Assembly: GCA_020350865.1 (NCBI GenBank) | Contig: CP070726.1 | Location: forward strand, 501,608-514,625 | DNA from: Thermoplasmata archaeon | Lineage (GTDB): Archaea > Thermoplasmatota > Thermoplasmata > GCA-020350865 | DNA: 13,018 nucleotides | Direction: 5' to 3' | Shown here: one piece after another, positions 8,301-13,018 of the stretch | Layout of the letters: the number at the start of each line of letters is the position of its first letter | How positions within the stretch are numbered: position 1 is the first letter of the stretch | Position numbers and translations under genes: made by a program | Notes under the pieces: model-generated | What the model was told of the DNA's origin: nothing | Database searches by the model: none | What the model saw: only the letters and a program-made list of their open reading frames with translations

Positions 8301-9533
8301 CTATCCGGCTTGATTTCCTGGGTTCCCACAAACGATCAGACAGGATACAATACGGTCATTGTAAATGTTACGGATCCCTCGGGTGCATATGCAAGCCAGG
8401 AATTCACAATATATGTAACGGACACTAATGACGCCCCTGTCCTGGGGACGATGGGCCCTTTTGAGGCCACAGAAGGCGAGACCTTTTCATACATGGTCCC
8501 AGCAGTCGAAATCGACGCGGACGAATCATTGACCTTTACTGACGATACAAGGTTATTTGACATCAACTCAACCACCGGAAATATAACTTTTATTCCTTCA
8601 AATAATGATGTTGGGACATATATCGTAAACATCACGGTATCGGATTCGTATGGTTTATCCGATTTTAAAAGTGTACTGTTCACAGTCAATAACGTGAATG
8701 ATTTACCGGAACTTGAAGCGATTGATCCTCAAACCCTGACCGAAGACATGCCCTTTACACTGATAGTTGAGGCTACAGATATTGACATGGGTGAAACTCT
8801 TGTCTTTTTGGACAACAGCAGTTTATTTGACATCAATCCATATTCTGGCGAGATATCTTTTACCCCGGAAAACGAGGATGTGGGGATTTACCTGGTGAAT
8901 ATCACGGTCAGGGACAGCAGCGGCAGCTCGGCTTCTCAGGTGGTTACTTTCACAGTCAGCAATGTGAATGATCCGCCCCAGATAGAGCCAATAGACGGAT
9001 TGACAGTGACCGTGGGCAGGGCTTTTTTCTATACGGTGAAAGCAACCGACGCAGATTCCGAAGATGTTTTAACATTTTCAGACGACACCGAGATATTCGA
9101 TATAGACCCCGACACAGGTGAGGTTTCATTTACCCCTGAAAAGAAGGACGCAGGTGTTCATTACATTACAATTACGGTGGCCGATGAAGATGGGGAAACA
9201 GATCAAATCACAGTTGCATTGAATGTGGTAAAGGAAGAGGAGGAAAAACCCTTTGATTATTCATGGATTCTACTGATGATAGTGGTTGCTTTGGTTGCCT
9301 TCTTTTTTGGATATACATTTAAAAGAATATTTAAAGAAGAGCAACCCAAAGAAAAGAAAGGGGACAGCGCTCCTGGCGAAATTGAAAAAGCACCCCCGCC
9401 ATCACCCGCAGAAGAGGAGGAAGCGTTTGAATTCGAAGCAATCGATGATGATGGTATCAAGGGTGAAGAGGAAGAACCGGAGTATGATGAGGCCGAAGCC
9501 CCGCAGCAGGATGAACCAGAAGAACAAGAATAA
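5346..9533 (+). CDS. Giant surface protein, tandem paralogue of the preceding gene
   Basis: A 1395-aa predicted cell-surface protein with the same order of parts as its upstream neighbour. It has a hydrophobic signal segment at 4-27 (MRNAAVSTLIIWVFICSLFT...), then a NosD-like beta-helix at about 40-455 opening STIQDAINAASDGDTVYVYN. An Ig/carboxypeptidase-regulatory-like domain covers about 480-580. Two PKD domains carry WDFGDG at 623-628 and 710-715. Six cadherin-like repeats span about 759-1290, followed by one membrane helix at about 1305-1325 and a 70-aa acidic tail. From the end of the beta-helix to the membrane helix the two proteins align with no net gap over about 860 residues. The beta-helices differ: this one contains a block with NTLNGKPVYYLKN and PPGAGQVILANCTNITVENQ, typical of NosD-family proteins and absent from the first protein. 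Many N-x-S/T sequons are present. A literal copper-maturation role for the NosD-like part is unlikely, because there are no nos genes nearby and the architecture is that of a surface stalk. Function unknown; adhesion or cell-envelope structure is the likeliest guess. Confidence 0.9.
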   Translation: MRNAAVSTLIIWVFICSLFTGILVFLPEDTAVCAVTITVDDDGPANYSTIQDAINAASDGDTVYVYNGTYNENIVVNRSISLIGESRNSTTIYGDGSDNVVYVESDRVNITGFTIFGNLAGFEKAGIRLEFVDYCRVFNNTIVNNWYGLYAFASSGNDIADNIFTNNWYGLYLVNSWTTWNNITDNNIYSSKDVGIYLTGATRINITGNNISYNLNDAIVLGGSQEINITDNVMIGNGINIYGFFSPIEHWNTHEIDISNTLNGKPVYYLKNQTGGAIPPGAGQVILANCTNITVENQNLSYGSVGVELGFSSNNHIVNNNITFNNRHGIHLHHSHGNNITGNNVTNNNHIAYAYSTRGISIMYSNANNLANNNVSNNDWGTYLYNSNDNNISYNDFSFNDIWGITLYESHRNSFTGDIACFSGEYGVRSIDAQDNTFINSTITNSVFYDFHFADNATLTAINTTFSKSNVYFDDTLSVFTVKWFLHVYLESTEGLPISGAEVEVTNITDDPANGSPFLTGSDGFVRWIVLTEYIQNDTNGGDFGGDNKVYSTPHNVTTTYNGITGYGEPEPTMDSSKLITIVMDIFKPIADAGLDDSVDEDDPYTFDGSGSTDNVDIANWTWDFGDGNRGYGVAPTHTYTSSGLYVVVLNVTDPTGSWDTDIVDIFVNNVPPTADAGDDRFGNEGEQLTFDGGGSYDAPSDISSLIYLWDFGDGNIGSGKMVNHTYEENGTYTVTLQVTDDDGAVDTDSITVMVNNTPPEIGPITPQFLVEDQPYMLQIIAADVKGDPLIFSDNTSMFDIDPVTGVISFTPENSDVGTYLVNITVTDDDGAQSYILVQFSIQNTNDAPVITSPPITVALEGSMYFYNVSVRDDDSDNLTFNLELKPEGMDIDTSGRITWKPTYQQASRTFMVIVNVSDGTEIITQMFDIVVTNLNDEPQINSQPETSAAEDAQYVYNVNASDLDIGDWLIYSLKTAPVGMNIDSLSGLISWVPTNDQTGYNTVIVNVTDPSGAYASQEFTIYVTDTNDAPVLGTMGPFEATEGETFSYMVPAVEIDADESLTFTDDTRLFDINSTTGNITFIPSNNDVGTYIVNITVSDSYGLSDFKSVLFTVNNVNDLPELEAIDPQTLTEDMPFTLIVEATDIDMGETLVFLDNSSLFDINPYSGEISFTPENEDVGIYLVNITVRDSSGSSASQVVTFTVSNVNDPPQIEPIDGLTVTVGRAFFYTVKATDADSEDVLTFSDDTEIFDIDPDTGEVSFTPEKKDAGVHYITITVADEDGETDQITVALNVVKEEEEKPFDYSWILLMIVVALVAFFFGYTFKRIFKEEQPKEKKGDSAPGEIEKAPPPSPAEEEEAFEFEAIDDDGIKGEEEEPEYDEAEAPQQDEPEEQE
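7620..9221 (+). repeat. Six cadherin-like repeats in the second surface protein
   Basis: These are the counterparts, in the same order, of the six repeats at 3251-4852, including the divergent repeats 2 and 3 (PEGMDIDTSGRITWKP, PVGMNIDSLSGLISWVP). Linkers read NTNDAP, NLNDEP, DTNDAP, NVNDLP and NVNDPP. Because repeat n of one protein best matches repeat n of the other, the array existed before the gene was duplicated. Confidence 0.8.
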
Positions 9534-9642
9534 AAGACAGTGTTCTTAGGCCCCTCAAATGTTTATTATAAGTAGAATGGCCAATCTTTCACACCTCCAA
9601 ACTCAACAAACTATAAATCACGCCCCCTCCATACAGGGTCCC
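9534..9642 (+). promoter_or_regulatory. Intergenic region with the TATA box of the GMP synthase glutaminase gene
   Basis: CTATAAATC at 9611-9619 has its centre about 27 bases before the ATG at 9643, matching the valS and first surface-gene promoters and predicting a leaderless transcript. The upstream CAAACTCAACAAA could act as a BRE. A second TATA-like stretch, TTTATTATA at 9562-9570, would give a leader of about 50 bases. I see no T-run terminator after the surface-gene stop at 9533, so some readthrough into this operon is possible. Confidence 0.55.
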
Positions 9643-10203
9643 ATGAAGGTATATGTTGTAGACAATGGGGGCCAGTGGACCCACAGGGAATGGAGGGTGC
9701 TGAGGTACCTGGATGTGGATACGAATATCATTCCCAATACAACACCCTTCGAGGAACTGGATGTGGACGGCCTCGTCCTTTCCGGAGGGGCGGGCAGCAC
9801 GGTTGAGGAATCCGTCCCTGGGAAGATAGACGATTACCTGGACAAGGCGGACTTCCCCATTCTCGGCATATGCTTCGGCCATCACTACATGTCCCTGCAC
9901 TTCGGTGGCAGGACCGGTCCTGCTGAGAGTCCCGAGTTCGGCAGGATGGAAATAGTGGTGGACGAACAGGACGAGCTGTTTGCAGGCCTGCCCAAGACTT
10001 TCAATGCCTGGGAGTCCCACAACGATGAGGTCAAGGAGGTGGGGGAAGGTTTCGAGATACTGGCGCATTCAGCAAGCTGCAGGGTGCAGGCCATGAAGCA
10101 CCAGACAAAGCCCTTCTACGGCGTGCAGTTTCACCCGGAGGTGGAGCACACTGACCACGGCTACGATATCTTCAAAAATTTTCTGAAACTGTGTGAGAAA
10201 TGA
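9643..10203 (+). CDS. guaAA: GMP synthase, glutaminase (class I amidotransferase) subunit
   Basis: A 186-aa class I glutamine amidotransferase that hydrolyses glutamine and passes ammonia to the separate ATP-pyrophosphatase subunit, which converts XMP to GMP in purine synthesis. The two-subunit form is typical of many archaea, and the length matches. It opens MKVYVVDNGGQWTHREWRVL, with an oxyanion-loop region LSGGAGS (46-52). The nucleophile is Cys77 in GICFGHH, and the other triad members are His164 and Glu166 in VQFHPEVEHTDHG (161-173). WESHNDEV (123-130) and CRVQAMKH (146-153) are also typical of GuaA glutaminases rather than CarA, TrpG or PabA. The elbow reads FGHH instead of the usual LGHQ. 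The ATG at 9643 was chosen because it begins the conserved N-terminus and sits 27 bases after a TATA box; the frame extends upstream to 9559 but without similarity. The synthetase subunit is not in the window. A release-factor-like gene follows after 22 bases. Confidence 0.9.
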   Translation: MKVYVVDNGGQWTHREWRVLRYLDVDTNIIPNTTPFEELDVDGLVLSGGAGSTVEESVPGKIDDYLDKADFPILGICFGHHYMSLHFGGRTGPAESPEFGRMEIVVDEQDELFAGLPKTFNAWESHNDEVKEVGEGFEILAHSASCRVQAMKHQTKPFYGVQFHPEVEHTDHGYDIFKNFLKLCEK

Positions 10204-10213
10204 TTCTATTTAC

Positions 10214-10221
10214 GGGGGGAG
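10214..10221 (+). promoter_or_regulatory. Shine-Dalgarno site for the release-factor-like gene
   Basis: GGGGGGAG lies four bases before the TTG at 10226. It selects this start over the in-frame GTG at 10193, which would overlap the end of the glutaminase gene and has no such site at a suitable distance. Confidence 0.55.
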
Positions 10222-10225
10222 AAAG

Positions 10226-11320
10226 TTGAAGAACATCAATCTGCGGGAATTATCGGAAGTCTCGGACACGAAACCCACCTTCGTGAGCCTGTACATCAGC
10301 GCCCTGGGTGATCAGGATAAGTTCCTTAACAAAAGGGAGAGGGAATGCCTAAAGGCCCTTGCAGAGGACAGGGAGCTGAAAGGTACATTCCAGGAGAACA
10401 TGGAGCAGATAAGGGCCTTTTTAGAGGCGGGCAGGAAATCGAAGCAGGTCAAATCCTTTGCGATTTTTTCCTCTGTTTCCAAGAATTTCTTCGAGGGATA
10501 CCTGCTCACACTGGAGCTTGAAAACCAGCTCATAGTGGATACCTCCCCGTACATCAGGCCCCTGGCCATGCTGGAGGACGAGTGGGAGTCCTTTGCCATC
10601 GTGCTTCTCGACCACAGCAATGCCAAGCTCTTTCTGATATCCTCAGCCGTGATTTCAGACAGTAAGAAAATGCACAAGCACATCATGAACAAGCACAAGA
10701 AGGGCGGCTGGTCCCAGATGAGGTTCCAGCGGTTGAGACAGGGGGCCATAGACCACTTCTTCAAGGAACTGGTTGACAAACTCGAGACCTTCCTGGAAAA
10801 AGAGCCCGTTCGAAGGATCATACTGGCAGGCCCCGGCAATGCCAAGAAGGAGTTCCATGAATACCTCCCGGACCACCTGAAGGAGAAGGTCATAGCAACA
10901 ATGGATACCCAGCTCGATATACCGGAAGCCCAGCTGCTCTCGGACTCGCTTTCCGATTTTTTTAAAAAGGAAAGAGAAGAGGAGAACGAGATGGTGAACG
11001 ATCTCAGGGCAGAGATACTCAAGGGGGGTCTTGTGGCTTACGGCGTGGATGATACACTTGATGCAGTAACAAGCGGAAGGGCGGAGCTGCTGCTCGTCAA
11101 CATGGGTAAGCGGGCTGCGGGCTGGAAGTGCGAGCGGTGCGGCATATTCAAGTCGGGCAGGACCGAAAACTGCGAGAGCTGCGGGGAGCCGGTGTTCAAT
11201 GTGGACGTGGTGGAGGAGTTGGTGGAGGCGGCAAAGAGCATGAACACCACAATCGAGTTCATTCCCGACAACGAGTTACTGGACGAGCTGGGCGGGGTGG
11301 CTGCGTTCTTGAGGTACTGA
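10226..11320 (+). CDS. aRF1/eRF1-related protein (baeRF/Vms1-like) with GGWSQ loop and zinc ribbon
   Basis: A 364-aa cytosolic protein related to archaeal peptide-chain release factors. The N-terminal part (about 1-130; FVSLYISALGDQDKF) shows no NIKS or YxCxxxF stop-codon-reading motif. The middle domain carries KHKKGGWSQMRFQRLRQGAI, with GGWSQ at residues 160-164 where aRF1/eRF1 have GGQ; a glutamine at this loop is used for peptidyl-tRNA hydrolysis in the family. The C-terminal domain has the eRF1 domain-3 core GGLVAYGVDDTLDAV (267-281), a zinc ribbon with Cys302, Cys305, Cys316 and Cys319, and the family-typical ending GGVAAFLRY. It is somewhat shorter than aRF1 (about 410-420 aa). I infer a ribosome-rescue or peptidyl-tRNA hydrolase role as in Vms1/baeRF proteins, not ordinary termination. 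It would be cotranscribed with the glutaminase gene 22 bases upstream. Start is TTG with a Shine-Dalgarno site. The superfamily is certain; the subfamily and role are not. Confidence 0.8.
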   Translation: MKNINLRELSEVSDTKPTFVSLYISALGDQDKFLNKRERECLKALAEDRELKGTFQENMEQIRAFLEAGRKSKQVKSFAIFSSVSKNFFEGYLLTLELENQLIVDTSPYIRPLAMLEDEWESFAIVLLDHSNAKLFLISSAVISDSKKMHKHIMNKHKKGGWSQMRFQRLRQGAIDHFFKELVDKLETFLEKEPVRRIILAGPGNAKKEFHEYLPDHLKEKVIATMDTQLDIPEAQLLSDSLSDFFKKEREEENEMVNDLRAEILKGGLVAYGVDDTLDAVTSGRAELLLVNMGKRAAGWKCERCGIFKSGRTENCESCGEPVFNVDVVEELVEAAKSMNTTIEFIPDNELLDELGGVAAFLRY

Positions 11321-11352
11321 AGGCGGGAAGGGTCAACACTGGCCTTTTTTTC
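11321..11352 (+). terminator. T-run terminator between convergent genes
   Basis: The 32-base gap between the convergent stop codons contains seven T residues (11345-11351) preceded by GGCC, as in archaeal oligo-T terminators for plus-strand transcripts. No strong hairpin is visible. The minus strand has no matching T-run here, so the convergent surface-protein transcript may end inside the opposite gene. Confidence 0.5.
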
Positions 11353-13018
11353 CTATCCAAGCTTTGTCCTGCAGATGGGACACTCCTCTGTATCGGCGCT
11401 TGATGCGATGCCACAGTTGGGGCATACGCGCTCTCCTGTCTGCTCCGCCCCGGTTTCCTCTCCCTCGGCCCCACCCTCTTCAGCTGCACCTTCGTCCTCG
11501 GAAGGCTCCTCTTCTCCCTCGTTTTCACCCTCTTCAGCCGGGCCTTCATCCTCGACAGGTTCCTCTATTGGTTGTTCCTCGCTCTCGATTTCTTCCCCGG
11601 GTGCCTCTTCTATGAGTTCGTCCTCACCCAAAAGATCCTCTGCCGGACCGCCCTCTTCGAGTTCATCCTCGGGTTTCAGTTCCTCGTCGGGTTCCTCCTC
11701 AACGACTCCCTCTCCGATCGCCTCCTCGGCTTCCGGCTCGCCTTCGAGGCCTTCACCCAATTCTTCTCCAGGTTCCCCTTCTTCGGGCTCTTCTCCACCG
11801 ACTTCGCCCCCCACCTCGCCTTCCTCTTCAAGCCCTTCCCCAGGTTCGGCTGCAACGGCTTCAGGCTCCTTTTCTTTCTTCCTCATCATAAGGAACAGCA
11901 GGAGGAGGATCACTACAATCAGAATCACCACGAGAATCCACGGGAACAGGTCGGCTTCCTCTTTCTCTGTTACCTCTTCAGGCGATATCTCGACCGCTTC
12001 TATCGGGGCGGTATTCTCGGTGCCGTCGAAGGTATTACCGGAATCGTCCACCACCCTGAAGTAGTAGTGCAGTGTGCCGCCCTCCTCGGGAATTGTGGAG
12101 CCCGTAAAGGTGATGCCGTCCGCGGAGCTGAGGGGAACGAACTTCTTTTTGGACTCGTCATCGCCTATCCAGTAAACGGCGAACACCTGATCCACGCCGG
12201 TATTGTCGGAGGCGTCCACCTGGAATTGGAACGCTTCACCCTCGGTCCCCGAGGAATCTGAGGCGTCGTTGGAAATGCTGCCTGGGTCGTTGTCCGATAT
12301 CTGTATATCCCTCTGCTGACCGGTCTTGGAGTTGGTCGCGGCATCGTAGAAAACATAGTAATAGTGCAGTACACCCGCATTCGAGGGAATGGTGATCGAG
12401 TATGTGAAGGGGTCTGTGCCTGTCATGGCGGCGGTTGTTTGGACCCCCGAATCGAACCAGTACACTACCTCCGCGCTTGTTACGCCGATGTTGTCCTCTG
12501 CACTGGCATTGAATGTAAAGGTGTCCCCTGTGGCTGCCTGGGTGTCTGAATCGTCAGCCAGGTTGTATGGTGCATCATTGTCTGCAACATTCACGTTCAC
12601 CTGGGTGCCCACATACCAATTACCCCCAGCATCGGTTGCAGTGAAGTAGTAATGGAGGGTATCCAGGGAATCAGAGGGAATGGTGATGGTGTATGTGCCT
12701 GTGTCGGCCATGGTGGCGTTGATCGGTGTTCCTGTACCAAACCAGTACACCACATGCATTCCTGTGACACCCGTGTCATCCGAGAATGTCGCCTCGAACT
12801 CGAAGGCATCACCCGTTGTGGCCTGCGTGTCCGAGTTGTCCGAAACAAGGGTTGGTGCGGTGTCATCGGCAGCCACGCCTCCCACTCCGATATCCACCTG
12901 TGGACCTTTAAACCAGTTACCCGCGGCATCTCTCAATGCAAAGTAGTAATGAAGATAGGAGGCATCGGAGGAGATGATTATTGTCCTTGTAAATGGATCC
13001 ATGCCCGTCATGGTGGCA
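11353..13018 (-). CDS. Surface protein with Ig-like repeats, membrane helix, Glu-rich tail and terminal zinc ribbon (partial)
   Basis: The last 554 or so residues of a larger protein whose N-terminus lies beyond the right edge. Numbering from the first in-window Met at 13011, four Ig-like beta-sandwich repeats of about 96-99 residues are seen. Each repeat has LHYYF or LHYYY (at 20, 119, 215 and 314), and the two inner ones have VVYWF at the equivalent upstream position. A membrane helix at about 356-376 (FPWILVVILIVVILLLLFLM) is followed by RKKEKE, placing the tail inside the cell. The tail is extremely Glu/Gly/Pro-rich from 377 to 527. The protein then ends in a small zinc ribbon, CPNC (530-533) and CPIC (544-547). 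The outer part resembles thermoplasmatal surface-protein Ig arrays; the internal zinc ribbon suggests docking to a cytosolic protein or nucleic acid. Its GC content resembles the housekeeping genes more than the tandem surface pair. It is convergent with the release-factor-like gene. The stop is TAG at 11355-11353. Function unknown. Confidence 0.85.
   Translation of the reverse strand, partial: ATMTGMDPFTRTIIISSDASYLHYYFALRDAAGNWFKGPQVDIGVGGVAADDTAPTLVSDNSDTQATTGDAFEFEATFSDDTGVTGMHVVYWFGTGTPINATMADTGTYTITIPSDSLDTLHYYFTATDAGGNWYVGTQVNVNVADNDAPYNLADDSDTQAATGDTFTFNASAEDNIGVTSAEVVYWFDSGVQTTAAMTGTDPFTYSITIPSNAGVLHYYYVFYDAATNSKTGQQRDIQISDNDPGSISNDASDSSGTEGEAFQFQVDASDNTGVDQVFAVYWIGDDESKKKFVPLSSADGITFTGSTIPEEGGTLHYYFRVVDDSGNTFDGTENTAPIEAVEISPEEVTEKEEADLFPWILVVILIVVILLLLFLMMRKKEKEPEAVAAEPGEGLEEEGEVGGEVGGEEPEEGEPGEELGEGLEGEPEAEEAIGEGVVEEEPDEELKPEDELEEGGPAEDLLGEDELIEEAPGEEIESEEQPIEEPVEDEGPAEEGENEGEEEPSEDEGAAEEGGAEGEETGAEQTGERVCPNCGIASSADTEECPICRTKLG
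11992..13018 (-). repeat. Ig-like repeat array in the third surface protein
   Basis: Three complete repeats and one partial repeat at the window edge, recognised by LHYY(F/Y) recurring at intervals of 99, 96 and 99 residues and by a shared SDxSDTQA(A/T)TGDxFxF opening in the second and third repeats. The array probably continues beyond the window, since the edge (A-T-M-T-G-M-D-P-F) matches the interior of the third repeat (AAMTGTDPF). Confidence 0.75.

Noticed and set aside
9559..9642. 28-residue upstream extension of the glutaminase
   Set aside because: It lacks similarity to the family and runs over the TATA box; the conserved start MKVYVVDN is at 9643.
10193..10225. GTG start of the release-factor-like gene overlapping the glutaminase stop
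   Set aside because: It has no Shine-Dalgarno site, whereas the TTG at 10226 has GGGGGGAG four bases upstream.
10312..11022. 236-aa minus-strand open frame inside the release-factor-like gene
   Set aside because: Ser/Leu-rich antisense product of a strongly supported coding gene; no promoter or domain.
11375..12261. Two long plus-strand open frames (229 aa each) opposite the third surface gene
   Set aside because: Both are shadows of the Glu-rich tail: antisense GAG/GAA codons read as Ser/Pro- or Phe/Leu-rich low-complexity sequence, with no start context or domain.

Overview
The window looks like a piece of an archaeal chromosome, most likely a euryarchaeon of the Thermoplasmatota. The evidence is an archaeal-type valyl-tRNA synthetase, a free-standing glutaminase subunit of GMP synthase (fused to the synthetase subunit in most bacteria and eukaryotes), an aRF1/eRF1-related protein, TATA boxes about 27 bases upstream of start codons, and large Ig/PKD/cadherin-like surface proteins ending in one membrane helix and an acidic tail. 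The lineage is inferred from gene content, not from any database match.

Layout. Bases 1-770 (minus) hold the N-terminal part of valS. Its similarity stops near base 120, where the contig edge switches to a different open frame, probably an assembly chimera. Bases 771-1030 are a divergent promoter region. Bases 1031-5335 and 5346-9533 (plus) are two tandem paralogous giant surface proteins of 1434 and 1395 aa. Each has a signal peptide, a NosD-like beta-helix, a small Ig/carboxypeptidase-regulatory-like domain, two PKD domains, six cadherin-like repeats, one transmembrane helix and an acidic cytosolic tail. Bases 9643-10203 (plus) are the GMP synthase glutaminase subunit. Bases 10226-11320 (plus) are a release-factor-like protein with a GGWSQ loop and a zinc ribbon. 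Bases 11353-13018 (minus, N-terminus off the window) encode a third surface protein with Ig-like repeats, a membrane helix, a Glu-rich tail of about 150 residues and a terminal zinc ribbon.

How the genes relate. The two beta-helix/PKD/cadherin genes are 10 bases apart and should be one transcription unit. Their domain order points to elongated, probably Ca2+-stabilised, N-glycosylated cell-surface stalks, with a beta-helix head facing outward and a charged tail inside the cell. The glutaminase and release-factor-like genes form a second short operon with its own TATA box, concerned with GMP supply and probably ribosome rescue; nothing shows a functional link between the two. Three promoters (valS, first surface gene, glutaminase gene) share the same TATA-to-start distance, implying leaderless mRNAs, whereas the downstream genes of each unit have Shine-Dalgarno sequences.

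I see no tRNA, rRNA, CRISPR array, transposase or phage gene. The observations most worth following are the surface protein with a cytosolic zinc ribbon, the short FEFE motif kept in otherwise diverged tails of the tandem pair, the possible gene-conversion patch between the pair, the atypical release-factor-like protein, and the likely chimeric left edge.
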